Source: Algibacter lectus
GTDB taxonomy: Bacteria; Bacteroidota; Bacteroidia; Flavobacteriales; Flavobacteriaceae
Reading direction: 5' to 3'
Assembly: GCF_900112395.1 (NCBI RefSeq)
Contig: NZ_FOLN01000001.1
Location: 372,001-436,000, forward strand
Length of the DNA: 64,000 nucleotides
Shown here: in pieces, positions 1 to 9,109 of the stretch
Layout: every line of letters begins with the position of its first letter
Numbering within the stretch: the first letter of the stretch is position 1
Position numbers and translations under genes: made by a program
Notes under the pieces: model-generated
Seen by the model: the letters and a program-made list of their open reading frames with translations, nothing else
Database searches by the model: none
What the model was told of the DNA's origin: nothing

Positions 1-429
1 ACTACAGTATTTGACATAGTAAAATATATTCTTTCTCAAACGGGGTATATTTCTGCAGTGAAGCTACAAAAGCTTGTTTACTATTCTCAAGCGTGGTCTT
101 TAGTGTGGGATGATAAACCTTTGTTTGATTCTAAAATAGAAGCGTGGGTTGATGGTCCTGTAGTTCCAGATTTATATCAAGAACATAAAGGTAAATTTAC
201 CGTTTCTATAGATGATTTTAATGGAGATGTATCTAATTTATCTTCTGATAATATTTCGACAATAGATGAGGTTTTAAAGGCTTATTCTGATAAAAATGCT
301 CAATGGCTTTCTGATTTAACTCATATGGAAGATCCTTGGTTAAATGCAAGAAAAGGTCTTTTAGGTTCTCAACGTGGAAATAATGAAATCACTCTAGATT
401 CAATGGGTGAATATTATTCATCTCTATAA
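1..429 (+). CDS. Panacea-domain (DUF4065) protein, 5' end cut by window edge
   Basis: The frame is open from base 1, so the true start lies outside the window; the GTG at 58 is an internal codon. The visible 142 residues carry the Panacea/SocA-like pattern: an N-terminal KLQKLVYYSQAW segment, then a WVDGPVVPDLY segment, and an aromatic- and acidic-rich C-terminal half ending near EDPW and GEYYSSL. Panacea domains are known as antitoxin or chaperone-like modules of toxin-antitoxin pairs and also occur in phage and mobile-element proteins. The partner gene would normally be adjacent, but the downstream neighbour lies on the other strand and shows no toxin features, so any partner would be to the left of the window. 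Family assignment is firm; the antitoxin role is inference. Confidence 0.8.
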   Translation, partial: TTVFDIVKYILSQTGYISAVKLQKLVYYSQAWSLVWDDKPLFDSKIEAWVDGPVVPDLYQEHKGKFTVSIDDFNGDVSNLSSDNISTIDEVLKAYSDKNAQWLSDLTHMEDPWLNARKGLLGSQRGNNEITLDSMGEYYSSL

Positions 430-519
430 TTTAAATTTTCTAAATGGGTTCTGTAAAACGCGAAGTTAAATTTGCTAAACAACCTAGTATGAAACACGGC
501 TTAAGTTAGCTGTAGTTTT

Positions 520-1359
520 CTATTCTATTTCATACAGATAAATTCCTCCAGAATTAGCACTTAAAAGCTTTTGATTTTTAAAAATAAATCGTTGCAAGTT
601 TCCATTTTTTATATCATATTTGGCATTCTTTATTTTTATACCTTCACTGTCAATCAAAACATAATTTAATTCTTTTTCATTATTACTTTTTATAATTGTC
701 CGAGTCATACTGTTGCTAGTTTTAAAAGAATCAAACCGTATTTTACTAAAGCCAAGTTCATCATAGGATAATGTTTTGTTTGTAATAACTTTACTATCAA
801 TATTTATCTTATAAATTTTTAAATATTCACTTTTATCATTGTATGTGGCTGGGTGTTTACTTATAACTGTTATAATGTTATCTTGTAAATAACTATCGAT
901 ATAATATTTAAATTTATTTGAGTTCAAAGATATATCTGAATATTTTCCTTTATTTATCATCGTTATATTTGGTAGACTACATTTAATATAGCTCCAAAAG
1001 AGAAGAATAATGTCATTTTGGGCTATGATTTTTTTTGGGTTTGGCAATATAATTTCGTCCTTTGTTCACTTGTCTTGTGATGTTTTTATTGAATAAATAA
1101 TATTAGAATGTTTCTCATCTATTTTTAAAGCCCATTTCGGATTTAAATTTTTGTCATAGTTAATTAAGTAAGCATCTGTTGAGTTTCCATCATTTAACTT
1201 TGTCTTAAATGAATATCCTGCGCAATAAATATCATCATTATGCCATTCAACTGACTCGACATATTGAATATTATCAAATACAGGTTTTGAAATAACTTTT
1301 TGGGCAAAAGATATAGATGTAAAATAAATTAATAGAATGGTTGAAATTATGTTTTTCAT
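520..1359 (-). pseudogene. Secreted hypothetical protein interrupted by an in-frame TGA
   Basis: Two open stretches (1359 down to 1066 and 1047 down to 520) are in the same reading frame and are separated by one TGA codon at 1068-1066, followed directly by ACA AAG GAC GAA. Read through, they give one protein of about 280 residues. It has a clear signal peptide (MKNIISTILLIYFTSISFAQ), then alternating short beta-strand-like segments (AYLINYDKNLNPKWALKI, YVLIDSEGIKIKNAKY) reminiscent of repeat or propeller proteins. The second stretch has no ATG near its beginning, only a TTG, which argues against an independent gene. I read it as one gene with a nonsense mutation. No function is recognised. 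A sequencing error is possible but the codon is clean, without a homopolymer next to it. Confidence 0.6.
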
Positions 1360-1545
1360 TAATTTTAATTGATTATTTGTTAATTACAGCTAACAATTGC
1401 ATATAAACAATTGTCTATAGCGTTAACTAAAAATCTAATATAATTTCATAATAATCAGACTAATATAAAAATAGTTAAGAGAACAACACAAAAACAATGG
1501 ACATATTAAAAAATTAGAAGTAACTGATTATTTTTATCTTTAACC

Positions 1546-1677
1546 ATGGCAAAATCAAAACTCCCAAGATGGATTAGAATTCTTCGGTATTATCTAAATT
1601 GCTTGTGGTATTATGTTTTGTTTCCATTAGGCGCCGAAGAAGACGACTTTACGAAACAATGGAAAAAGAGAACGTAA
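1546..1677 (+). CDS. Small ORF, 43 aa, basic/aromatic
   Basis: ATG at 1546 opens a 43-residue frame ending in TAA at 1675-1677. The peptide is MAKSKLPRWIRILRYYLNC at the start, then LWYYVLFPLGAEEDDF and a basic tail ending KKRT. It has a basic amphipathic N-terminus rich in Trp and Tyr, a short hydrophobic patch too short for a sure membrane span, and an acidic turn. An 8-bp inverted repeat (1688-1695 with 1711-1718) follows the stop codon. The ordered composition is more gene-like than random AT-rich sequence, but I recognise no family and there is no supporting operon neighbour. Treat as a possible gene only. Confidence 0.3.
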   Translation: MAKSKLPRWIRILRYYLNCLWYYVLFPLGAEEDDFTKQWKKRT

Positions 1678-1840
1678 TCCATTCTAGCTTGTATATTTCC
1701 ACACCACCATTATACAAGAAATAATGGCTAAAATTATTAATAGTATAATAATAATAATAATAGGATTGGCGTAGTTTTTAGGCTGCTTCTCTTCCAATAG
1801 CTTTTATCTGCAAGATAAATCTTCCTAATTAAAATCAAAT

Positions 1841-1875
1841 AATTCTTTTCGGTCAATTAAAAGCCGAAAAAAATT
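1841..1875 (-). terminator. Weak hairpin at the 3' end of the HTH gene
   Basis: The arms 1841-1852 and 1864-1875 can pair around a core of TTTTCGG with CCGAAAA, with an 11-nt loop. Read on the minus strand the hairpin overlaps the stop codon of the HTH gene and is followed by an AT-rich tail. The stem is A/T-dominated, so termination strength is uncertain. Confidence 0.35.
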
Positions 1876-2164
1876 ATTTCAAAATAAACGAATCATCTAG
1901 CTTATTATTACCATATTTTTTTTCAACAAGTTTAAAGAAATCGGATAAACTAACATTTTTGTTGAAGCAGATAATAGACAAAGTATATAATGGTAAGTTA
2001 TATCCATCTTTCTCCATAATTTTTTCAATGGTATTTTTGTGAACGCCATATAGTTTTCCATATTCTCTCGTAGATTTCCCATCAATAAGCCATTCTTCAC
2101 TTATGTACTTACATACATATTTACTTGCAAGGTATATTTTTTGACTATTCTTACTTCTTGGCAT
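1874..2164 (-). CDS. Small helix-turn-helix protein
   Basis: This 96-residue protein begins MPRSKNSQKIYLASKYVC and contains a plausible helix-turn-helix around residues 29-60 (STREYGKLYGVHKNTIEKI), the spacing expected of an XRE- or resolvase-like DNA-reading unit. The C-terminal third (LSDFFKLVEKKY) resembles the end of small XRE regulators. There is no second domain. It is transcribed away from the structured-RNA region and the sigma factor. It is probably a small DNA-binding regulator, perhaps left by a mobile element; its target is unknown. Start chosen at the only upstream ATG. Confidence 0.55.
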   Translation of the reverse strand: MPRSKNSQKIYLASKYVCKYISEEWLIDGKSTREYGKLYGVHKNTIEKIMEKDGYNLPLYTLSIICFNKNVSLSDFFKLVEKKYGNNKLDDSFILK

Positions 2165-2230
2165 AAAGCAAAGGAAACCATAAGGAAATTGAATTCAGGG
2201 CACGATAATGACCAATTGAATTATTTGTTA

Positions 2231-2258
2231 TATATTTGTAATTGAATACATATATTTG
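2231..2258 (+). promoter_or_regulatory. Tandem Bacteroidetes -7-type boxes
   Basis: The octamer TATATTTG occurs twice, at 2231-2238 and 2251-2258, each an exact match to the Bacteroidetes housekeeping -7 consensus TAnnTTTG. TTG trinucleotides at 2217 and 2225 could serve as -33 elements, though spacing is not ideal (23 nt for the second). Initiation would be expected near 2263, just ahead of the structured element, and 260 bases ahead of the sigma-factor gene. Confidence 0.5.
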
Positions 2259-2263
2259 CGATT

Positions 2264-2436
2264 CTTCGTATAGAAAATATTTGAAGCTTTCGCTTTGAGT
2301 CTCTAATAGAAAACTGGTAATTTTTGCACCTGAGATGATAAGTAGAATGGCTCACGTACCCGGGCGTGGGCTCTCTTATCGGTGCAAGGTATACCAGTAC
2401 CTCTATTAGGTAAGTTGAGTACTGCGCCCTATTTTT
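2264..2436 (+). ncRNA. Candidate rod-shaped structured RNA (6S-like size and shape)
   Basis: A chain of co-linear pairings folds this segment into one long interrupted hairpin: 2303-2310 with 2402-2409 (8 bp perfect), 2313-2319 with 2392-2398 (7 bp), 2324-2330 with 2381-2387 (7 bp), 2337-2342 with 2375-2380 (6 bp), and an apical 2350-2356 with 2365-2371 (7 bp, one G-U). The tip loop is TACCCGGG. A T6 run (2432-2437) follows the structure and promoter-like boxes precede it, giving a transcript of about 170 nt. No ORF fits the segment. Overall length and rod shape with internal bulges recall 6S RNA, but I cannot match a conserved 6S sequence. SRP RNA, TPP and cobalamin riboswitch signatures were looked for and not seen. 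A leader of the sigma-factor gene is the alternative. Confidence 0.5.
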
Positions 2437-2482
2437 TCTGCACAGTTTAAAAATTGAAAAAACGCTTGGTACTCTAAATTAT

Positions 2483-2509
2483 AAAGGAAATCTTTTAGAA
2501 ACTTCCTTT
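2483..2509 (+). other. Hairpin in the sigma-factor leader
   Basis: AAAGGAA (2483-2489) is complementary to TTCCTTT (2503-2509), loop 13 nt, ending 15 bases before the sigma-factor ATG. It could be a weak terminator for the upstream RNA or affect translation initiation. Short and AT-rich, so low confidence. Confidence 0.25.
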
Positions 2510-2524
2510 TAATACCAACGCAAT

Positions 2525-3058
2525 ATGTTTGACGACAAAGTACACCCCAAAAGTTTGGACGGGTTTAAGTCACTTTTTGAGACCCTCTACCCTTCGTTGT
2601 GCTTATTTGCCAACAAATATCTCAATGATATGGATACGTCTAAGGATGTTGTACAAGAGGTATTTATTAAGATATGGGAACGAGACACCCCATATCCAAA
2701 TTTTTATGCGATAAAATCTTTATTGTATACATCCGTTAAAAACCGCTGTTTAGACTATCTGAAAAGTAAATATCATAGAAGTATGGTTCAATCTTCAGAT
2801 CTTGACTTTGATCATATGGTAAGCGATACGTTTTTTTATACCCAATTAACACTTACAGATACCTATGCCCAGCTAGAGACCGCCATTAAGCAACTGCCAA
2901 AAAAAAGTGAAGCTGTTATTAGACTAACTCTAAATGCCTATACTAATAAAGAAATCGCTGAAGAACTCTCAATAAGCAAAAACACTGTTAAATCTCAAAA
3001 GCGTATTGCTTACAAGAAGCTAAGGCATACTATTGGCAGCCTCCTAAATATTTTTTAA
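2525..3058 (+). CDS. ECF RNA polymerase sigma-70 factor (FecI-like)
   Basis: The 177-residue protein has the two sigma domains of the Bacteroidetes extracytoplasmic-function family. Region 2 is near residues 12-75 (FETLYPSLCLFANKYL, then DVVQEVFIKIWE). Region 4 is near residues 118-172 (KQLPKKSEAVIRLTL, then NKEIAEELSISKNTVKSQ as the recognition helix-turn-helix). There is no extra domain. It sits 60 bases before a FecR-type gene and upstream of an STN-domain SusC, the classical FecI-FecR-FecA arrangement in which substrate binding at the receptor releases the sigma factor to transcribe the transporter operon. The start at 2525 places the N-terminus at the usual length. Confidence 0.93.
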   Translation: MFDDKVHPKSLDGFKSLFETLYPSLCLFANKYLNDMDTSKDVVQEVFIKIWERDTPYPNFYAIKSLLYTSVKNRCLDYLKSKYHRSMVQSSDLDFDHMVSDTFFYTQLTLTDTYAQLETAIKQLPKKSEAVIRLTLNAYTNKEIAEELSISKNTVKSQKRIAYKKLRHTIGSLLNIF

Positions 3059-3118
3059 TTCTTTTTTACACCCTCTTTTTAACTTCTGTCGTTTTGGTGT
3101 TATAACCCAAGGTTTATA

Positions 3119-4288
3119 ATGACAATTTTTAGAGACCTATTTAAACTCAGCAAGAAGCTATCTAAAGCCTTGCTTGAAAATAAAGGATTACAAGATTTGG
3201 AAACGTCTGATTTGTTTTTAGATGATGCCAAGACGCATATTAAACAACATCTATCTAACGAAGCCATTAAAGAAAATTTAGAACTCCTTAACCAAATTGA
3301 TAAAGAGGCGGATTGGAAAAAAGTAGAGCAAAGCATCTCTGGTGATGGCAAATTAAAACCTAGAAAGCATTTTTCTATTTCTTCTTTTTACAAAATAGCC
3401 GCTGCTATTCTGATATTTATTTCTATTGGTTATCTGACAATTAACAATAGCATCGAAAATGAGGATTTAGATACCTCAACTACCGAAATTTTAGCAGGAA
3501 CGGATAAAGCCATTTTAACGCTAGATGATGGTAGCGCTATAGTTCTTGATGAGAAAAAACAATATAAAAATGCTATGGTTAAAAGTGACGGCGAGCGCTT
3601 AACGTATACCAAAGCCAATACCTCGTCTAAACGCGCTTTTAATTATCTCACAGTACCTAGAGGTGGGCAATATCAAATTGCCTTATCTGATGGCACTTTA
3701 GTGTGGTTAAATGCAGACAGCAAACTAAAGTATCCTGTAAATTTTGTTGAAGGAGAGCCTCGCATTGTTGAGTTAGTCTATGGCGAGGCTTACTTTGAAG
3801 TATCACCTAGTGCCGAGCATCAGGGTAATCATTTTAAAGTGCTAACAAAACAACAAGAGGTGGACGTTCTCGGCACAATATTTAATATAAAGGCCTACAA
3901 TGATGAGCCCTATATGTATACCACGTTGGTTGAGGGCCACATAACTATTCGTATAGACGACACCTTAGAGCAATTAATCCCCAATGAACAAACTCAGGTA
4001 GACTTGAGAACAAACCAGTTGACTAAGTCTATAGTGAACGTGGATTATGATGTGGCTTGGGTTAAGGGCTACTTTAATTTTAAAGATACCTCTTTAAAAG
4101 ATATTATGCGCGTTCTATCCCGATGGTATGATGTTACTATCACCTTTGAAACACAAGCTTTAGAACATGTAAAATTCAGTGGCCTACTCCATAAGAAACA
4201 GAATATTGAAGATATTTTAAACGGAATTAAAAACACAAAATTTATAAATGACTATGACCTAAAAAACAAGACGATTACAATTAAATAA
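3119..4288 (+). CDS. FecR-family anti-sigma factor
   Basis: At 389 residues this matches the usual length of Bacteroidetes FecR proteins. Residues 1-85 form a cytoplasmic sigma-binding part, and one membrane helix follows at about 88-110 (IAAAILIFISIGYLTI). The periplasmic FecR domain lies near 175-275 (TVPRGGQYQIALSDGTLVWL, GEAYFEVS, VLGTIFNIKAY) and a DUF4974 domain near 315-389 (YFNFKDTSLKDIMRVLSRWY). The protein would hold the sigma factor encoded just upstream and sense the STN domain of the SusC encoded just downstream. The 89-base gap to susC contains a short GC/AT hairpin (4291-4296 with 4333-4338). Confidence 0.93.
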   Translation: MTIFRDLFKLSKKLSKALLENKGLQDLETSDLFLDDAKTHIKQHLSNEAIKENLELLNQIDKEADWKKVEQSISGDGKLKPRKHFSISSFYKIAAAILIFISIGYLTINNSIENEDLDTSTTEILAGTDKAILTLDDGSAIVLDEKKQYKNAMVKSDGERLTYTKANTSSKRAFNYLTVPRGGQYQIALSDGTLVWLNADSKLKYPVNFVEGEPRIVELVYGEAYFEVSPSAEHQGNHFKVLTKQQEVDVLGTIFNIKAYNDEPYMYTTLVEGHITIRIDDTLEQLIPNEQTQVDLRTNQLTKSIVNVDYDVAWVKGYFNFKDTSLKDIMRVLSRWYDVTITFETQALEHVKFSGLLHKKQNIEDILNGIKNTKFINDYDLKNKTITIK

Positions 4289-4377
4289 GAAAAGGGAATA
4301 AAGCTACTACCTGGACAGTAACGCGCTAAATCCCCTTTATACACTAACCGGTTTTAAACCAATTAACGCACAAATTT

Positions 4378-7300
4378 ATGCAAATTAAATTTACAAGCAT
4401 GCATTTCTTTCGATGGAAAGGAATTTCGATGTTGATCATGAAAACTTTTTTACTCCTATTCTGCACTACTGCTTTTAGTCTTGCACCAAGCGCTACTTTT
4501 TCGCAAAACGAGAAAGTGACCATCGACTCTGATAAGACTATGACTATTTATGAGGTGTTGGAACTGATAGGAAAACAAACAGAGTGTACATTTATTTACC
4601 AGTCTGATATATTTAAAGATGTACAAGATATTCCTCTGACGAAGGGTGTGATTAAGGTTAAGGAATTATTACAGAAATATCTTCCAGAATCGGATTACAC
4701 TATTACAACGACTAACGACACTTATATTACCATTAGTAAAAAAGTATTAAAACCAACAAAACAGCGTCAAATTGAAGTTAAAGGTCAAATTACAGACACC
4801 GAAGGACTTTCTATTTCTGGGGCGTTTATATCTATAAAAGGAAGTAATAAAGGTACTACGTCGTTAATTGATGGCACCTATAATATAAATGCTAACGCTG
4901 ATGATATTCTTGTCTTTTCGTATTTAGGTTTTTTGACCCAGGCCATTGCGGTTAATGGCAAACAAGACATTAATGTGCAGTTACAAGAAGATGTTACCGC
5001 ATTTGATGCTGTAATACTTAATGCGGGGTATTACTCTGTTAAAGAAAGAGAAAGCACCGGTAGCATAGTAAAAGTAACCCAAAAGGATATAGAACAACAA
5101 CCGATTTCAAACCCATTGGCTGCGCTGCAGGGAAGAGTTTCTGGAGTAGAAATTGTGCAAACCTCTGGGGTGGCAGGTGCTGGATTTGATATAAAAATTA
5201 GAGGGCAGAATAGTATACGTACTAATGGAAACAATCCCTTATTTGTAATAGATGGTGTCCCTTTTTCATCGTCAAGTTTGGGGGAGCAACAAGCCTCTAT
5301 AATCATTCCAGGAACTGGTATAAGTCCATTAAACAATATCAATCCTACAGATATTGAAAGTATTGAAATACTTAAAGATGCTGATGCCACGGCTATTTAT
5401 GGTTCTCGTGGTGCGAATGGCGTCGTTTTAATTACGACGAAAACAGGCAAGTATGGAGATACTAAGGTACAGTTGAATGTCCTTTCAGGATTCGGTAATG
5501 TTACCAATACTATGGATTTACTTAACACTGCCGATTATCTAAATATGCGTAGAGAGGCCTATTTAAATGATGGTATTGACCCTGTACCTTTCAACTCTTA
5601 TGATATCAATGGCACTTGGGATAAAACCAAAAATACAGATTGGCAAAAGGTATTATTCGGAAAAACCTCATACATCACAAATTATCAAGGGGCAATATCT
5701 GGTGGTAATGCGCAAACGCGCTTTTTAATTAGTGCTAATGCGCATAAACAAACGAGCGTCTTTCCAAACGATTATCAAAATGATAAAATCTCTGGATTAG
5801 CAAATTTGACTCACTCTTCTAAAGATGAGACATTGTCTATTCAATTTTCAACGAGCTATACCTCCAACAAAAATAATCTTCCAAGCGATGGTCTGTTAGT
5901 ATTCGAAGCTTTTCAACTAGCTCCTAACGCACCAACTCTATATACAGATGACGGCAGTTTAAATTGGGAAAAGTCCACTTGGAGTAATCCTTTGAGCAGA
6001 CTAGAAGGTGTTTACAATGCCAATGCATCAGCTTTAATCAGTAATTTTAATGTCAATTATAAAATTCTCAATAATCTCAAATTTGTTTCAAATTTCGGCT
6101 TTACAGAAAATCATCTAACAGAATTAAATACGGTACCATCCACCATCTACGATCCAGCCTTCGGTGTGGGTGCAGAATCATCGTATGCTGTACATAACAC
6201 ATCGAATCGTACCTCTTGGATTATTGAGCCACAATTGCACTGGAATTATGATTTAAACGATACACGTTTAGAAGTCTTGGCTGGACTATCATTTCAGGAT
6301 CAAAAAGATAGCCGTATATCTCAATTTGCGTTTGGGTTCTCTAACAATAACTTTATTGAAAACGTTTCTGCTGCCTCCAATTTGTTTCCCCTTGCAGACA
6401 TCGATGAAAATTACCGTTATCAAGCCGTTTTTGGACGTATCAATATTAATCATAAAGGAAAGTATTTGTTGAACCTAACGGGTCGAAGAGACGGATCGAG
6501 TCGTTTTGGGCCTAACAAACGGTTTTCAAACTTTGGAGCCTTAGGAACTGCTTGGATTTTTTCAGAAGAAGAATTTATCAAATCCGCCATGCCATGGCTA
6601 AGTTTTGGGAAGTTAAAAGCGAGTTACGGGACATCAGGGAATGACCAAATTGGGGACTATCAATATCTAGACACCTATTCGTTTGGAAGTAACCAATACC
6701 AAAATACGACTGGCCTATTGCCTACCCGATTATTCAATCCTGATTACAGTTGGGAATCAAATAGAAAGTTAGAATTTTCGATGGAACTTGGGGTATTAGA
6801 TGATACTATTTTTATCAGTGGGAATTATTATCGTCATAGATCCTCCAATCAGCTGGTTGGTATTCCATTGCCTTCAACTACAGGGTTTAGTTCCATTAAT
6901 GCAAATCTTAATGCGACTGTCGAAAACACGGGTTGGGAATTTTCTATAAATACAATTAATATTAAGACTCATAATTTTAAATGGTCAACATCTTTTAATC
7001 TTTCTATCCCTAAGAATAGATTAATAGGATTCCCTGACCTAGAAGGCTCTACCTATGCCAATCAATTGGTTATAGGAGAGCCTTTAAATATTATAAAAAC
7101 ATATCAGTTAAATGGTGTTGATTCGGAAACTGATTTATATGAATTTGAAGACTTCAACAACGACGGTATCATTTCTAACCCAGATGACAGACAACTAATT
7201 AAAAACCTAAATCCTAAATATTTTGGTGGATTTACTAACAGTTTAACCTATGGTAAATTCACCATGGATGTATTGTTTCAATTCACAAAACAGCTAGGCT

Positions 7301-7686
7301 TTAATTATTGGTCTAATGGAGGAGTTCTTCCTGGCGGTATGGCCAATCAACCCGATCTAGTTCTTCAACGATGGCAAAATCCGGGAGATCAATCGACTAT
7401 TCAACGGTTCACTACTGGCCTAGACCCAGATGGTTTACAAGCATTCAATACCTACACGCAAAGTGATGCTGCAATTTCTGATGCTTCCTATTTGAGATTA
7501 AAAACATTATCGCTGGCTTTTGAATTATCGAAAAAAGAAAACTCAAGATTTGGATGTTCTGTGTTTTTAAGAGGACAAAACCTTTGGACATTGACCAATT
7601 ACATTGGTTTAGACCCAGAAACTAGAAATAATCAAACCCTGCCAACTTTAAAGATGATAACGTTGGGCACTCAAATAACATTTTAA
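4378..7686 (+). CDS. SusC/RagA-type TonB-linked outer membrane receptor with STN domain
   Basis: This is a 1102-residue outer-membrane transporter. After a signal sequence ending near FSQN (about residue 43) comes an STN signalling domain (about 45-118, MTIYEVLELIGKQTECTFIY), then a carboxypeptidase-regulatory-like beta domain (about 133-210, VKGQITDTEGLSISGAFIS). The plug follows (about 225-345, NPLFVIDGVPF and IESIEILKDADATAIYGSRG), then a 22-strand-type barrel to the C-terminus. The STN domain marks a receptor that signals to a FecR protein, matching the upstream gene pair. It is followed after 10 bases by susD, as in all such pairs. The substrate is not readable from the sequence, but the adjacent protease suggests peptide or protein uptake rather than glycans. 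Confidence 0.95.
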   Translation: MQIKFTSMHFFRWKGISMLIMKTFLLLFCTTAFSLAPSATFSQNEKVTIDSDKTMTIYEVLELIGKQTECTFIYQSDIFKDVQDIPLTKGVIKVKELLQKYLPESDYTITTTNDTYITISKKVLKPTKQRQIEVKGQITDTEGLSISGAFISIKGSNKGTTSLIDGTYNINANADDILVFSYLGFLTQAIAVNGKQDINVQLQEDVTAFDAVILNAGYYSVKERESTGSIVKVTQKDIEQQPISNPLAALQGRVSGVEIVQTSGVAGAGFDIKIRGQNSIRTNGNNPLFVIDGVPFSSSSLGEQQASIIIPGTGISPLNNINPTDIESIEILKDADATAIYGSRGANGVVLITTKTGKYGDTKVQLNVLSGFGNVTNTMDLLNTADYLNMRREAYLNDGIDPVPFNSYDINGTWDKTKNTDWQKVLFGKTSYITNYQGAISGGNAQTRFLISANAHKQTSVFPNDYQNDKISGLANLTHSSKDETLSIQFSTSYTSNKNNLPSDGLLVFEAFQLAPNAPTLYTDDGSLNWEKSTWSNPLSRLEGVYNANASALISNFNVNYKILNNLKFVSNFGFTENHLTELNTVPSTIYDPAFGVGAESSYAVHNTSNRTSWIIEPQLHWNYDLNDTRLEVLAGLSFQDQKDSRISQFAFGFSNNNFIENVSAASNLFPLADIDENYRYQAVFGRININHKGKYLLNLTGRRDGSSRFGPNKRFSNFGALGTAWIFSEEEFIKSAMPWLSFGKLKASYGTSGNDQIGDYQYLDTYSFGSNQYQNTTGLLPTRLFNPDYSWESNRKLEFSMELGVLDDTIFISGNYYRHRSSNQLVGIPLPSTTGFSSINANLNATVENTGWEFSINTINIKTHNFKWSTSFNLSIPKNRLIGFPDLEGSTYANQLVIGEPLNIIKTYQLNGVDSETDLYEFEDFNNDGIISNPDDRQLIKNLNPKYFGGFTNSLTYGKFTMDVLFQFTKQLGFNYWSNGGVLPGGMANQPDLVLQRWQNPGDQSTIQRFTTGLDPDGLQAFNTYTQSDAAISDASYLRLKTLSLAFELSKKENSRFGCSVFLRGQNLWTLTNYIGLDPETRNNQTLPTLKMITLGTQITF

Positions 7687-7696
7687 AACCAAAGCC

Positions 7697-9097
7697 ATGA
7701 ATATATTATATATAAATACTAAAACATTTAAAATGCTGTGGGTCACCTTAATCCTTATTATCCCCGTTTTTAACTCATGTGAAGATTTTGTAGAGGTTGA
7801 CTCCCCTAACAATCAACTGAATGGTTCTGATGTGTTTGAAAATGCGGATACTGTTGACGCCGCCTTTGCTCACATATATAGTCAATTAAGAGAAAATGCA
7901 TTTACAGATGGTTCTATTTCTGGCCTATCTTATTTAATGGGTCATTACGCTGATGAATTGACGCTTTATAGTGGGAGTTTACCATCTGTTAAAACCTATA
8001 CAAATAACACCGTTTTGCCCTCTGATTATACGATTAAAAAATGGTGGGATACGAGTTACAATCTAATCTATGCAACGAATAGCATTCTTGAAGGTGTTGA
8101 AAATTCCACAACACTCACACTAGATGAAAAATCTCGATTTTTGGGTGAAGCCTATTTCTTAAGGGGATTTATTCATTTTTATTTAGTAAACCTTTATGGT
8201 AATATTCCCTACATTGAACATACAGATTATAGTCTAAATAGTAGTGTTTTAAGATTGGAAGAAAGTGAGGTCTATACTAAAATCATTTCTGATTTACTAC
8301 AAGCAAAGTCATTACTAACAGAGGACGATACAACTTTTTTTAATCTTAAGCCTAATCGATTTGTGGCATCCGCATTATTATCCAGAGTATATCTTTATCA
8401 AGAAGAATGGCAAATGGCCCTTAGTGAATCTCTTGAAATTATTGACAGTGGAAGCTACAATTTAAATTCCGACTTAAGTCAGGTTTTTGTAAAAACCAGT
8501 ACTGAAACACTGTGGCAATTGGATTCAGGATTTTTTGGAACAAATACAAAAGAGGCTGTTACATTTATCTTTGTATCAGGACCTCCACCAAACTCTTATT
8601 TATCTAACTTTTTACTGAATGATTTTGAAGCTGGCGATGCCCGATTTACAAATTGGGTAGATTCGGTTTCGGAAGGCTCAGAGACTTGGTATCTCCCTTT
8701 CAAATATAAATTAAACGTGCCTACTGGAAGTACTGAAGAGTGTTCAATCTTATTCAGATTAGCTGAATTATATCTTATTTCTGCAGAAGCACATGCACAA
8801 TTAGGAAATCTATCCGAAGCCAAAAATTTACTGAACGTTATTAGAGATAGAGCCATGCTCACTTCAATAACATCAAACAATCAGAGCGAAATTCTTAACG
8901 CTATTCTAAAAGAAAGACAAATTGAATTATTCAGTGAACTGGGACATCGCTTTTTTGATCTTAAACGTAAAGGAAGAGCCAACGACATTCTTTCACCTAT
9001 AAAGCCAAATTGGAACACTACGGATTTATTATTGCCAATACCTGATTCAGAACTCCTATTAAACCCTAACCTATTGCCTCAAAATGACGGCTATTAA
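7697..9097 (+). CDS. SusD/RagB-family outer membrane lipoprotein
   Basis: The 466-residue partner of the preceding SusC. A signal peptide ends in a lipobox (PVFNSC, Cys28), so the mature protein is a surface lipoprotein. The SusD fold is indicated by the N-terminal block with NSILEG and AYFLRGFIHFYLVNLYGNIP, tetratricopeptide-like helices around 220-260, and the C-terminal LNVIRDRA, ILKERQIELFSELGHRFFDLKR and LLPIPDSELLLNPNL motifs typical of RagB/SusD. It caps the receptor and captures substrate. No glycan-binding residues can be inferred. A second ATG at 7733 would give a shorter, equally plausible signal peptide. Confidence 0.95.
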   Translation: MNILYINTKTFKMLWVTLILIIPVFNSCEDFVEVDSPNNQLNGSDVFENADTVDAAFAHIYSQLRENAFTDGSISGLSYLMGHYADELTLYSGSLPSVKTYTNNTVLPSDYTIKKWWDTSYNLIYATNSILEGVENSTTLTLDEKSRFLGEAYFLRGFIHFYLVNLYGNIPYIEHTDYSLNSSVLRLEESEVYTKIISDLLQAKSLLTEDDTTFFNLKPNRFVASALLSRVYLYQEEWQMALSESLEIIDSGSYNLNSDLSQVFVKTSTETLWQLDSGFFGTNTKEAVTFIFVSGPPPNSYLSNFLLNDFEAGDARFTNWVDSVSEGSETWYLPFKYKLNVPTGSTEECSILFRLAELYLISAEAHAQLGNLSEAKNLLNVIRDRAMLTSITSNNQSEILNAILKERQIELFSELGHRFFDLKRKGRANDILSPIKPNWNTTDLLLPIPDSELLLNPNLLPQNDGY

Positions 9098-9109
9098 GAA
9101 AACGTGATT

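Noticed and set aside
520-1047. Separate 175-aa gene
   Set aside because: It is in the same frame as the upstream signal-peptide half, lacks an ATG and is separated by a single TGA; one interrupted gene explains both.
2296-2436. TPP or cobalamin riboswitch, SRP RNA, tRNA
   Set aside because: CTGAGAT and GGTGC fragments occur but the other conserved boxes of those classes are missing, and no cloverleaf can be drawn.
4291-4338. Terminator between the FecR and SusC genes
   Set aside because: The AAAGGG/CCCTTT pairing is only 6 bp with a 36-base loop and no T-tract; too weak to call.
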